Source: Tanytarsus gracilentus
Lineage: Eukaryota > Arthropoda > Insecta > Diptera > Chironomidae
DNA length: 64,000 nt
Reading direction: 5' to 3'
NCBI GenBank assembly: GCA_038502055.1
Contig: JAXRKN010000043.1
Coordinates: 6,696,001-6,760,000, forward strand
Under the pieces are notes generated by a model. That model worked only from the letters and a program-made list of their open reading frames with translations. It made no database searches and was not told the DNA's origin. The position numbers and the translations under genes were made by a program. Positions within the stretch are counted from its first letter, which is position 1. Each line of letters begins with the position of its first letter. Positions 52,559-64,000 of the stretch are shown piece after piece.

Positions 52559-55221
52559 TTTGATTATTTATTTAAGAAACTTCTAAAAATTGACTTTGCT
52601 GTCGCGAAGCAAAATTCAACATTTTCTGTTGAACACTTAAAAAAAGAAGATTTTTGTCGTGATACACCCGAACGCTCCTGAAAAATAGATTTAGATTGCG
52701 ATATGAACGTCAAAAGACCTTGAGAATTTATAAATTAAAGATATTGCATTTAAAATATGAGGAAGTCTTTGTACTCGAGGTGATTCATATGAGCGGTTTA
52801 ATGGCCTGTGAAAAGTGATGATTTAATCGCATTTAAATTGAGATAAAACATTTTTTTTTTGGAAAATTGATTGCACCTTAATGAATGTACAACAATTGAA
52901 CGGCAATAATTAAATGAATATGCGAAATAAGATTTCTAAATTTCACTGAGAAAAAGCTCATCAGCTTTTATTATTACAATCTTTAGACGTTTTGCTAACA
53001 ATTCATGAAATAATTTCCCATGCAATATCATCACCCGAAAGAATTGTAAAATTTTAAAGAAAAAAAATTGCGCTAGTTTTACTTAAGTAATTTTTAAGAG
53101 TCGAAAGATGAAAATGTCCATGGCGATAAATTAAAAGATCAAGAAATTTGATGTATGTGGCTCATTATCATTACAATGCTATAATCAAGCGAGCAAGTAA
53201 CCTTGCCCATTGCGGAAATTATTTCTTTCACTTTTTCCCATTTGCCTCTTGAAATAATAAAAAAAAGTCAACTGATGCTCATCAAGCGGCAAAATGAATT
53301 TGTCATGAGACTAATCATGTGAGAGATAAAGTGAAGCGTAAGCAAAAGGTGGCTACGCAAAAATTTCCTAACCTTGTCTATTTGCACGCAAGTCGCTAAC
53401 TGTCCAATTGTTAGCCTAAGCGAAAAAATCAATTTCACTGACACAAAATTATTTTTTATGTCCCAGCAAATAATGACCGTCCATAACACATGTGCAAGGT
53501 CTTGAATTTACATTGATAACAATGTGAAAAGAAACACGACCGAGACTAGTTGACCGCACTTAAATTTTTCATGGTGTTTTTATCCCATCATTAGCATCGT
53601 CACTCAATTTGTTGGAGTGTAAAATAAAAATCGATACGTCTTTGATAATGACTTTGAAGGGTTTTAACTTACTTCGAGTGAATCACTGATTATTTATTTG
53701 ACAAACTATTACGTAACACTTAATTTTCTCTTTAAACTCTCGAGTCTGTTAACTTTTTTCTTCTCTTTAGCACTTTCGATTTCTGTCTGAGAATGTTAAT
53801 TTTTTTCTTGTTCTCGCTTTAATTCTCACTTTTCGTTTCTGACTAGTTGAAATAAAATTATTTGTGCACGACAATTCCCGAGATGTGCATAAATCGAAGT
53901 ATCAAATTAAACTGAGCGAGCGAGTCAATCTTTTTGGATTTTTTTTTGGCTTGAAGAAAAAAATAAATTAAATAATAAGTACGAATACGTTGAAGCCTAT
54001 GCTATCCCCTTTCTACAAACAGTTTTGCTTTGAATATTATGTAAGGTCTTGTTGGTAGACGAAAAATATATACGAAATACAAGCGCAGAAAGAAGTAAAA
54101 CGTGTGCCTTGAGTGTTTCCAGCGATGTTATTCTTCATTCGATCCGATCACCATCGAGCTTGGCTGTGCTCGTTGGCAACTCATTTAGCAGACAATTTTT
54201 TAAGAGGAAATATATAGTTTAATATCAACAAGTGGGGATGAAAGCGCACAGAGACACACGTAGAAGAGAAGCGACTCTTTGTGCATGCTGCAAAGACATA
54301 CAAAGATGAAGATTTTTTTTCTTATGTGAGAGCACATATTGAAGATTTTTCGGACATTTTACGTAATGGTCAGCGGAAATAAAAAATATGCTTTCTTCAC
54401 TCGATATATATATAAATGAGTTTAAAGTACTCGTAAGTGCTCACGTATGCCGAAAATTAAAAAATTTGAAAGCTGCAGACACTCATGTGCGGCATTATAA
54501 ATTGAGCGTCTTGTGGGAGAGAAATTTTCAATATAAACTATTTGCATAATTCGGCCTCGAAAACAGGAAGAAATTTTTCATTTTCAAGTTCGTTCACTTT
54601 AATTGTCTTTTGCAGCCGTCCGTGATCTTGCCTGAGTGGCGTAAGATGACTGAAATTCGAAATGCCCACTAGCGCTACCGGCGAAATGTATTTGAGAGAA
54701 AATTAATTTTCTTAATGACCGATAGAAGCAAGAAAATATCAAACTTAGTTATGGTACTCAATCATGCAAGCCATCCGCAGTTGTAATAAATATTGATATA
54801 ATTGCGTAACCTAATTTTCTTTTCGCTTTCAAGTAAATAATCGCAAAGATATTTTTCTAGTTATTTTTACACCCGCTTGCACATTTAACTGCTCTATCTA
54901 TGTCGATTTATTTATTTTTTGCATCTTTCCTTCCTGTTCATTGCATCATTCATGTATGTTATTATATATCGAACGTTGTCTACTTACCTAGTGAGTACAA
55001 ACATGGCAGTAGAAAATTAAAATAAAATATATTACCAAGACGAAAATGGTAAACAGTTGTAAAAACTTTTAACTTAAAAGAGAGGTTGAATTTAGCAAGT
55101 GAAATGCTTTCATCGTCATGAGGTTGTTGTGCTTTGTTAAACACTGCTTTTAACTATTGCAAGGGATGGAGACTTTAAAAAATTTTAAACTCTATTTTTG
55201 CAAGCGTTCAACTTTAAAATG
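52559..55221. other. GMC-D upstream region and long spacer
   Basis: No gene was seen in about 2.7 kb. The region is AT-rich with many short frames. GMC-D promoter elements should lie in the first few hundred bases, but none is distinctive. Confidence 0.4.
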
Positions 55222-55340
55222 ATTGATTGATTGATTGCTAAGAGATAGCCGCTGAATTTAATCAGGAAAGACGCGCCCGTTTTTGTCTCCTGTCCATAGC
55301 TTGCGGGCTAGGCTGAGGATTAAAACGTAACCTTTGCAAA
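55222..55340 (-). mobile_element. Short retroelement-like insertion, 119 bp, same family as 21684-23159
   Basis: Flanking direct repeats of 21 bp with one mismatch (55201-55221 and 55341-55361, core GTTCAACTTTAAAATG) mark a target-site duplication. Read on the minus strand the insert ends in CAATCAATCAAT-type repeats. Its body aligns over almost its full length with the minus-strand 3' end of the 1476-bp insertion (GACGCGCCCGTTTTT, GGCTAGGCTGAGGATTAAAA). It is therefore a 5'-truncated copy, or the short SINE form of that family. Confidence 0.72.
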
Positions 55341-55361
55341 CAAGAGTTCAACTTTAAAATG

Positions 55362-56875
55362 TAATAAAAATTTAAATCATTTTTTAAAACATATATTTTC
55401 AAAAACAAAATGTCTCTCCCTTGTAAACTTTAAAAGACTTCATAAATATCCCAAAGCTTACACGAAGGCAATCCAAAAAATATTCGATCACCTTTAAGAG
55501 AGCTCTATCACGTTTTTATTTCGGTCGAACGCATCAATTCGCACGTTTACAATGGATTGCATAATATCGTTTATCGTAAAAAATTACAATGCTCGCATAA
55601 TAAATGATGAGCAGAGAAAGAAAGAAAAGAGGAAGAGATGAGTGAAAGATGAGTGATAGAAACCTTAACCTATATTTTTTTGGCGTACTCTGTGGGAAAT
55701 TCGTGAGAATTGAGTGAGGTGTTAATCAAACAAACAAAAATGAAATTGTTTCTTTTTTCAATGCAACACCGCTAGCCTCGTGCCTACGTGCAAGAGCGAC
55801 GAAAAAGAAAGTGTAGGAAATTCCAATAAGTAAGCCAGTAAGTCGCGTCTGCCTCAACAACACGTAACCTCACACGCATACCTCAATGCTTAAGGGAGTG
55901 AGTGAAATTTATAGCAATACTAAATCCGATAGCCTTATGAGGTCAGCCCTTCAAGAAGAATCGTAAATTTTTGTATTTACTTTCCGGCTTTTACTTGTGT
56001 TGGTTTATGTATTGACTTTTATCGATACTCACAGCGCTCGTTAATTTTTTCTTCAAACTACCGTGTTGAGATATTCTCGGCAACTTTGCCCATGGGCGTA
56101 GGTTCGATTTGCGAAACTATGTTTGAATTTTACAACTCCATCTTAAAGGTGAAAGTGCTAAAAAGTTGGGCCTGATCACGTAGACAATTTTTTATATCGC
56201 CAACAGCATTCCGATCGTAGCTGAAACTTTTTTCGGAAATAAATTTAATGACTTTGGCGAAATGACAGGCGAAGAAAGAGAGAAAAAATGAGATTAAACT
56301 GTAACTAAATCGTTTTCTTTTTATTATTTTCATTTTCTTTTGTCTAATGCTTTTTACAAATCATTTTTCATTCAATGTATCGAATAAAAAAATTACAAAG
56401 TCATGTACCCATAGCGCGATTGAAAGAAAATTTAAATTGTAATCATAATTTTTTTATGTACATTTTTTATAATGCAAATGTAAGATGAAGAAGAAATTTC
56501 TTTAATTATTAATATAACATTACAAGTAGTTTTTTTAATAGCTTAATTAATTTTAACACTTTTACGTTTGAGATACGTCAAGGAGGTTCGTGCTTGCCAA
56601 AAAATTCATCAGAAAATCAATTTAACCTCCAAAAAAATAATCAAACTAATTACATCCAAAATAGTTTAAAAATAGCGCTAAATTACAACGAAACAAATTT
56701 AAAGTAACTGCAAAACATTAGAGTAATTTCATCATTTTCCAATGTCCATCTGACTAGTTGCGTGCGTGTGTATGTGTGCTTTCAACGATAACGTGTCATG
56801 TAAATCCACAAAAAGAAATTGCATATTGACGACAATGGGCACATTGAGAATTCATGATGATCGCGAGTAATTATC
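55362..56875. other. Spacer before the GMC-E 3' end, no gene seen
   Basis: This is AT-rich DNA with a TATCGATA octamer at 56030-56037 and no start codon nearby. No coding or RNA feature was recognised. Confidence 0.4.
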
Positions 56876-59388
56876 TTAATGGATTCGAATTACACCCCAA
56901 TCCTCTTTGATCATGTCGGCACCTTTTATTAAAAAAAGTAAATTTGTAGAATCACTCAATTATATGATGGATGAGCTTTTTACCTTTTTCTCCGATCGCA
57001 ATGACAGGTGCTGAAAGTAATTTGATTATAATTTTTAAATGCTTTCTAATAGTTTTTTTAAGAAGCTTTACCATTCGGATTTCCACTGACAATAGTCGGC
57101 ATCATACTGGCATCGATTACTCTAAGACCCGATACTCCATAAACTCTTAATCTGTGATCAACGCATGCTGTTGAATCATAGTTTGGACCCATTTTCACCG
57201 TCCTAGAACAAAACAATATTAAAGTTAGATTTTGAAATTATTAAAACCGTTAAAATTTGATAATTTACCCCACTGGATGATAAATTGCTAAAAAGATAAA
57301 AAACTCCCTCTTAGAATTCAAAACTTTATCTAAATTACAAATGACTCACTGAATGTGAATTGTCGCATGGCACACTCCCAATATTCATCGGTGAACAATG
57401 GAATGTGACGACATTCGGGGAAGGGAATTGTGTGTGGCCTCGAACCATATCGTTGAAATGCCTGAGTATTTGATACATTCATTGCAATTTTAATTCCTTC
57501 AGTAAGAACTTGAATGTCTTCTTTGTAGGCGAAATAATTAGGCTCGATGCGAGGCTGTATGAAAGGATTACGAGATTGTAATCTAACCCAACCAGAGCTC
57601 TTAGGCCGCAACAATAATGGCAGGATCGTCCATGTCTCTGAACTTTCTAATGGCTTATAAACCGTATTGTAAACGTTGTCCTTTAAGTTTGTAATATGAC
57701 GGATGTGCTGACCTCCGTCAGAATTAATAGAACTAGGACCAAAGTGGAATTGAATGTCAGGCCATAATCCTGATGGATCTGAGTTGTATTTTGTGTTCAC
57801 AAAAGCAAGACCCTCAATACCAGGAAAGGTCATTGGACCCTTCTCGTGCATGACATATTCAAGGAACGTTGAGACAGTTGCAAAACGTTTCGTGTTCACT
57901 GTAATTGGTTCGTTAATGATAAAAGTGAGTCCACCAAGTCCAATATGATCCTAAAATGTATTCAAAATTAATAAAATTGATTTTAAATCCAAGCGATTTT
58001 TAAATTACCTGCATATTATCGCCTACTGGTAGATCTGATATCACTGGAATGCCCATTTCTCTCAAATGATGTGCATGACCGATGCCAGAAAGCTGTTAAA
58101 AATTAATGATATTACATAAAAGTGCCAGAAAAACATCAACAAATGAATTATATCATAAAAATGTGTTATCACACAAAAATGGTTACACAATATATTAAAT
58201 CAATCCATTAAATTACCATCATAAGTTGAGGTGAATTAAGTGAACCGGCTGATAAGATGACCTCTTTTGTAGCGTATGCGACTTGTCTCTTCTCCTTTCT
58301 CACAAATTCGATACCATACGTCCGTTTCGTCTTCGGATCGATCAAGACTTTCGTTACATGAGCAAATTTGGCGACATGTAAATTTTTCCTAAGCCTTATT
58401 GGGCGTAGAAAAGCTTTCGATGTGGAACATCGCGCACCTCTACGCATAGTTGATTGAGTGAGCATGAAACCAGTTTGCTCTTCTCCATTAATATCACGAT
58501 ATTCATAGCCCATCTCTTGACCGGCTTTGATGAATGCCAAAGAGAGCGGAGTTCGCCACGGGGCTTCTTGAACCGTCTGTAAGCCACCTGATCCATGATA
58601 AGGTGTTCTCGCGAGGTAAGGATTTCGATTGTCTTCTGATTTAATGAAATAGGGAAGGAAATCTTTATAACCCCATCCAATATTTCCTAGAGACTCCCAA
58701 TAATCGTAATCTCTCTTATTTCCTCGGACATAAACCATGGCATTCAACACCGAGCAGCCACCGAGAACTTTTCCTCTCGGCCAATTGCATTGATCGTTTT
58801 TCATCGCCGCACAATAGCCACGATCAGCGCGCGGTGTCGTTTTATATTTCCAGTCCATGTCTGATAATTGTAAGAATCCTGCCATTGCAGGCACGTCACT
58901 GACTTCCGTCTCATCTCCACCGGCTTCAAGTAGTAAAACATTCCAGTTTTCAATTTCTGATAAACGTGCAGCAACAACTGCACCAGCACTGCCTAGAAAG
59001 AAGTTCATTAATTTCTAGAAATTTGTGGTGAAATTTAAATTTTTTTACCCGCTCCCACAACGATGAAATCATAGTGCTTCCTTAGCTGTAAAAATAATTG
59101 GAAACATGAATATGTTGTGGATTAATGAAATTGAAAAGCAATATGTGCATTAGAAAGCTAATAACATCTGCATGAGTACATCGTGTATGCTGCAAATTTG
59201 TTATGTAAGAAATTAGAAGAAAGTTTTTTTCAACTTACTTCAGGAGCGTCGATTGGATGCGACTCGGGGTCGACATTGGTGTAGCGATAATAGTTCAAGC
59301 CAATTGCAACGAGCGGAATCATGCTCAGAAGGGTGACTGGCGATGCCGTCAGCGAGGCAATCGACGAAAAGAGTGCAAGTGCTGACAT
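56876..59388 (-). CDS. GMC oxidoreductase E
   Basis: Nine exons: 59239-59388, 59049-59085, 58217-58992, 58009-58092, 57350-57950, 57269-57287 (19 nt), 57072-57202, 56984-57010 (27 nt) and 56876-56922, giving 623 aa in a clean frame. The N-terminus is a membrane anchor ending NYYRYTNVDPESHPID, nearly the same as in GMC-D. The FAD motif is IVVGAGSAGAVVAARL, then WPRGKVLGGCSVLNAMVYVRG. The intact GPMTFPGIEGLAF corresponds to the interrupted segment in GMC-D. The catalytic His is encoded in a 19-nt microexon (TIYHPVG), followed by TVKMGP; the second residue is Asn (SGNPNGAP). D and E share anchor, microexons and the His/Asn pair and look like a duplicated pair. The substrate is unknown. Confidence 0.9.
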
Positions 59389-59489
59389 TTTCGACGATTT
59401 TAAATATTAAATATTTGCTTATAAATTATTGTCAAAGTAAATGTGTGCGATAAGGTGATTTGACCTTTGTTGAGACTAATTTTCGGCTC

Positions 59490-59837
59490 TCAAATCCAAA
59501 CGTCAAGTTCCTCTTGAATCAATTTGTCTTTCAATATCTTTGGCTTATAATTTCTTATGCCGGGTCTAATGTGATTAAATAGCTGTGCCTTTACGATATG
59601 TTCTTTGTGCTCGATCTCCAAATATGACTTAATGTATAAATGCTCATTCAAATATTTTGTCTGCGACTCAACACTTTTGTACGATGCTGTCGATGAGACG
59701 GAAGACGAGGCCGTTGACGGTGATCGGGACGGCGTGAGTGATTTCGTGGAGTTAATAGAGGTTGAGGATGCAGCCGAAGAGTGGTGCGAAATACTGGCAG
59801 AGTTACATCGAGAGGGCATAGATTTCTCTTGGCCCAT
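59490..59837 (-). CDS. Small serine-rich protein of unknown function, possible N-myristoylation
   Basis: One coding exon gives 115 aa. I do not recognise the family. The start MGQEKSMPSRCNS has Gly2 and Ser6, which fits an N-myristoylation signal, with a nearby Cys that could be palmitoylated. Residues ~15-55 are Ser/Thr-rich and probably disordered. The C-terminal half looks ordered (YLNEHLYIKSYLEIEHKEHI, then NHIRPGIRNYKPKILKD, ending ELDVWI). A splice acceptor TTTTTTTAG lies 10-12 bases before the ATG on the minus strand, so a 5' UTR intron is likely. It starts upstream of GMC-E on the same strand, about 100 bp from that start codon, inside the presumed flotillin-2 intron. The coding call rests on composition and context. 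Confidence 0.6.
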   Translation of the reverse strand: MGQEKSMPSRCNSASISHHSSAASSTSINSTKSLTPSRSPSTASSSVSSTASYKSVESQTKYLNEHLYIKSYLEIEHKEHIVKAQLFNHIRPGIRNYKPKILKDKLIQEELDVWI

Positions 59838-62800
59838 GATTTAGACACCTAAAAAAAGTTTATTTATGACGAAAACAATCGAGAGTTAAAGAAGAGCTAA
59901 TTAATTATCATGAAAAAAAGCTTTTATGATTTAATCAGAAAAAAATTGTTAACACATTTTTCTTCTCGTGTGTGCTCATTCAAAATATTTTTCGGGAATT
60001 ATGTAATGTTGGCATGCATGTTTGGCTGTTCACAAATGTTTGCGGACCAATTATGAAATCACTGATAACTTATTAGCCAAAAAAATGTTTACTTATTCCG
60101 TGAAGGGTATTTTTTGTTGATATAGTACTTATTCAATCGAGTTAATCTCTACATAGATTGCTATTCACTTTTAACACGCTTGGTTGATGTAATGAAACTG
60201 AAATCCGAGACTAATATAATTTGCGAATCTTTGAAAAGAGATGGTGGAATGGCTTTCAAGAGCAATCGCATGCGGAGAAACGAAAACTTGCATGACGAGT
60301 GCAATTCTAGTGAGAGCTTTTTTCCGCTGCATTTCCTGATCATGTGTTTGTGTGTGTATCCCTTTTCAATGCCACGCTTGTGTACATTCACTCATTATAA
60401 TTTGCTCTTTCAATAACTCTAATGTGCTTTCATCGATACACATTCATAAATTTTTACAATTATTGTTTGTTAATGAACGCGCACTAAAATGTATTACACT
60501 ACTCAAATGTGCAGAAAGAAAGCAATAACCCGACGAATGGCATTGGGTGGATGTATGGAAACATGTTTCTGCCTTTACTTTGTGTTTGGCGTCTTGGCAG
60601 TAAAAATAAAAATAAAAATAGACAAGAGGTAAAAAATTACACTGCACATAATTGGAAATTGGAAGAAACATTCACTCTAGCGGCGCTTCGGAGAGTGTAA
60701 TTACCTCTTGGAGTCAAGTTTAAAATTTCATCAACTTCCTTAATTTTTTCTCCGTAATTCGAGAGTACATATTTCTTTTGGATTTATGAGTTTTCAATGT
60801 TAATGTCGGAAGAAATTTTGCGAGGCTTTAATTGGCAGTCATGTCATAGAAATTATAATTTATATTTTTTGCGGATTAATTTTGTAACCCCTCAAACGAA
60901 AACGCAGATCAAAAATTGAAATTTCTTTGAATGTCATTAGACCGGTTTTTACTTTTTCTTTAGCTGCTAACTAAATGAGGGTCACCCATTCTAATTTCGG
61001 CTGTTTTTATTTTTATAACCTCAATAATACTTTTTTACAGCTCTTGAAAGTGAACACACTTTCGTTGAGTCTCTTCATGGTCTTTTTCACACTTATCTCA
61101 TTCGTAGGTTATCAGCTGATATTGACACAAAAGAATTTTCACTGTGGTTACTTCAGAGTCGCTCATTGTCGCATATTCGTTGCAGCACATCGTTGAGTGC
61201 AATTAACCCATTTCGATAGACATGCACACATACTCAAATACGTAGCCTCGTGGGCTGGCATGTATAGCGGTAAAAAGAAGTCAAGAATGTGAGAAGATTT
61301 TCTTCGTGTTTGCTGTGTGTATAGCAATTTTCATTGCAAAGGAGAAATAAATCACAATAACTTTCCATTAAAGACCGTATAATTAATAATCTGTCTGCAA
61401 TTGTTTTTCAAGTCTCTAAATGAAATTGCAGCGAGTGAAAAGTGAGAAAATTATAATCCGCTAAAAGTTTCACATGAGAAAAGTTTTTGGACATCATAAT
61501 TAAGAAAGCCAAAGGCCATCCTCAAAAATTCAATTAATCATTTTTTTTTGTCGATATCCGTCATGGTGAGAAATTTATTTTTCTCATCGCTAGATCTCTT
61601 TCATTATCTCCGTGTGTAACTGTAAAATATTTTGGCAATTAGGTGATTATAATCACAGTTCATTGAGTCATCGCACACTCTCATTTAAATCATACGTGTA
61701 ATAAATCCACACTAAAAAAATTAACTCTTTCCGAATGAAATTAAAGTTGTTTTTAGCTACTTTGAAATTCAATAAAAAAAAGTTATGTTTTGCTTCCGTC
61801 TGACTTATCGTTCAGTGGTCAGTTAATTGCTCATGCGTTTAGGCTTTGCTGCTCATAATGTTTGGAAGATTATTAGTTTTTTAATTAACTAACACGTCTT
61901 TCCTCAATTATCATATCGTACATGCTTTATGGACTCTGAGATAGTTTTTTTTGTGAATTATGCAAGTTTTTGCTTAAGTTTAAATTTTTGACAATGCAAT
62001 GCAAAAAAAAGATATTTGCAGATATTTTATTGTTGAGACTCGAGAATGAGGCAACAGAGTCATCATCGCAGCTATCACACCGGTGTGTGGTTGTGTTTGT
62101 CAATATGACATCTATCGCTCTCACGGATGGCATAACTTTTTCGAAATGCCATGATAACTTTCAATGTCGAGCTACATAAAACGAGTATTTAAATTCACAC
62201 AAACTTTCGCTGGCCACGATTTAATTTTATTAGTAAAACAATTAAAAGATTTCTTACTTCTATCAAATGAAAAGCTCAATGTGATCCAAATTCATCATTC
62301 GAATTTGGAAATCTCGCTGCTCATTTGCTGACTTCAACACTTTTGTTCAATTCTTTTCGCTTTTTATTTCCGACACACACAAAAAAAAATTAAGTGGAAA
62401 ATTTTTCTTTAAAGCACGAAAATTGTTTCACTTTTCCTTCTTTTCTTTATTATTTCGGTGTCTTTTGATGTCGATAATTTCTAATCACCAACTTGGGTAT
62501 TGGTGAAAAATCGATGTACTAAAAAGTGTATAATAAGCGAAATAAAATATTTATAAAGACTGTCTTCTTTTTTCTTTCCACTTCAATCGTTTAACAGTTT
62601 ATTTCTTTTTTTCTCTCTCACTCAAATAACGGAGCACGATAATTTTTTACGTCCACTTTCGATGCGAGCTCACTTGAATCTGAAAAAGAAAAATACTGCG
62701 AGCTCGAAAAATATGAATTTCTTTCAAAGAGCCTCCTCAAGCTCTCTTTACCATCACGTTCGCACAATCGAGCTTGCTTCTTCTTCGCTGTTTTGAGCGA

Positions 62801-64000
62801 ATGTTCACTCATTTAGTTTTTGAGTGCTAAAATAGCATTTTAATTTTAACTTTTCATATAAGGACTCCTGGAATTGGAGCTTAGTTGAGTTTTTAAAATT
62901 TATGTCACCCAGATTCACCGCTAAAATTTGTCACCGACCATAACATTTATCTCTCTCTCACTCTCACTGCTCATGATGAAAGAAAAATGAGAGAAATTTC
63001 AACATCAAATTTCTTCTCACATCTTCGGAACATCGCACAAACCTAATTTTTAGAGCTCGCCAAAATTGTCGATATTAATTTACTTCCTCAATTAAATTTT
63101 TGTTATTGTCATGACAGTAATTTAACACAAAAAGCCATCTTGTGAGAACCCAAGATCAAATAAAACTGCTCACATGATGGTCATCATGCGAATTCATGAA
63201 ACACAAGTAAAACAGAGATCATAAAAAAAGAAGAAATTTTTAAAGTCACGTATGCAAATTTCTTGAATAGGTTGTGTGTGATTGAGCACGTGAAAAGACA
63301 TGGCATTGAAGAAATTGAGTGCATTCAAAAGCTAATCCACAAAAAAACCGTCTAGCTTTTATCATTTGAGGATGACTGTGCAAAGTTTAACTTTTTTTAA
63401 TTCACCTACTTTAACAAGAAAAATAAAATAAAAAATATTTTGTGTGGATATTTCTTGCTTTGATGATTTTTATCTCTTTGAGGAATTTCTCACGAAAAAA
63501 AAGTGTTTAACCAGTTTGTAAATTCTAGCAGAAAAAACAAGTCAATAAAAACTTATATAACGAACGAGAGTGAAACTCCTTGTGTGAATGGGTTATCACG
63601 TGTCTCATCCCAAAATGCTATTTCATTCATTCAAAACATTCGATTATAAAAAATATATAAAAGAAAACTCATTTGAGGCCATAAATCGCCAATGCAATCG
63701 GTGACGATGACTGAAAAAAGATGAGGAATGGAAAGTTAAACAACCATTGACAAATTCAAGTAGCGTTCACTTTTTGCGCCCATCAGTATGCTTTTATCTC
63801 GGCGTGTATGTGACTATTATCGCGTCAAATCTTTTTATTATTCGAAAAACTAAAACCGGATGATCAATTCACTCTTTTTGATGAGTTATCAATTTCCTGC
63901 GATTTACACTCGTTGAAATCTTTTGAATTTCAAATATTTGATCAACGAACTTTTTCGCCGTCATAATTTAAACGTGAATAATTAACATAGATTTGCTCTC
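59838..64000. other. No gene recognised; probably remaining flotillin-2 intron
   Basis: The 4.2 kb to the window edge is AT-rich with only short spurious frames. A non-coding 5' exon of the small gene at 59490-59837 may lie just upstream of it. No flotillin-2 exon, tRNA or repeat with clear boundaries was found. Confidence 0.45.

Noticed and set aside
59838..64000. Several 60-80 codon frames as possible genes
   Set aside because: They overlap each other on both strands, have AT-rich non-coding composition and show no family resemblance or splice continuation.

Overview
The window is nuclear DNA from an insect, most likely a nematoceran (midge-like) fly. Intergenic DNA is AT-rich, most introns are 50-70 bp with GT-AG ends, coding exons are long, and the proteins are close to those of Drosophila and mosquitoes. 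There is nothing prokaryotic or viral. I rebuilt gene models by joining exons in frame. For every complete model except GMC-D the exon lengths sum to a multiple of three.

Layout. 1-8.1 kb: a cytochrome b561 gene (1953-5398) with a 2.5 kb first intron that holds a 115-T homopolymer; its UGA stop is followed by a 28-codon in-frame extension. 8.2-12.7 kb: three mitochondria-related genes packed together: an RCC1L-like GTPase exchange factor, Mtfp1 and the PGC-1 homologue spargel. Mtfp1 and spargel share a divergent promoter. 12.9-20 kb: EFTUD2 (U5 snRNP GTPase) and Elp1 (Elongator), divergent from a 239-bp promoter. 20.3-24.7 kb: the intronless axonemal dynein assembly factor DAW1 with a DRE-like promoter motif, then a 1.5 kb retroelement-like insertion with 23-bp target duplications. 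24.7-28.3 kb: AP-2 alpha, with two NAGNAG acceptors and a MITE in its 3' flank. 30.1-32.7 kb: PR-Set7/KMT5A. 34.1-37.4 kb: beta'-COP, divergent from flotillin-2.

38-64 kb: only the first coding exon of flotillin-2 (38024-38072, + strand) is visible. It is followed by five GMC oxidoreductase genes, all on the - strand (41.3-59.4 kb), and one small unrecognised gene. A GMC cluster inside a large flotillin-2 intron is a known conserved arrangement in insects, and this window appears to show its 5' side. The five genes fall into two groups by exon structure, N-terminus and second catalytic residue: A, B and C (His/His) and D and E (His/Asn, with microexons). GMC-D appears to be one nucleotide out of frame at a 16-nt microexon.

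Three insertions with long target-site duplications were found (21.7, 39.4 and 55.2 kb). Two of them belong to one family. No tRNA, rRNA or CRISPR was recognised.
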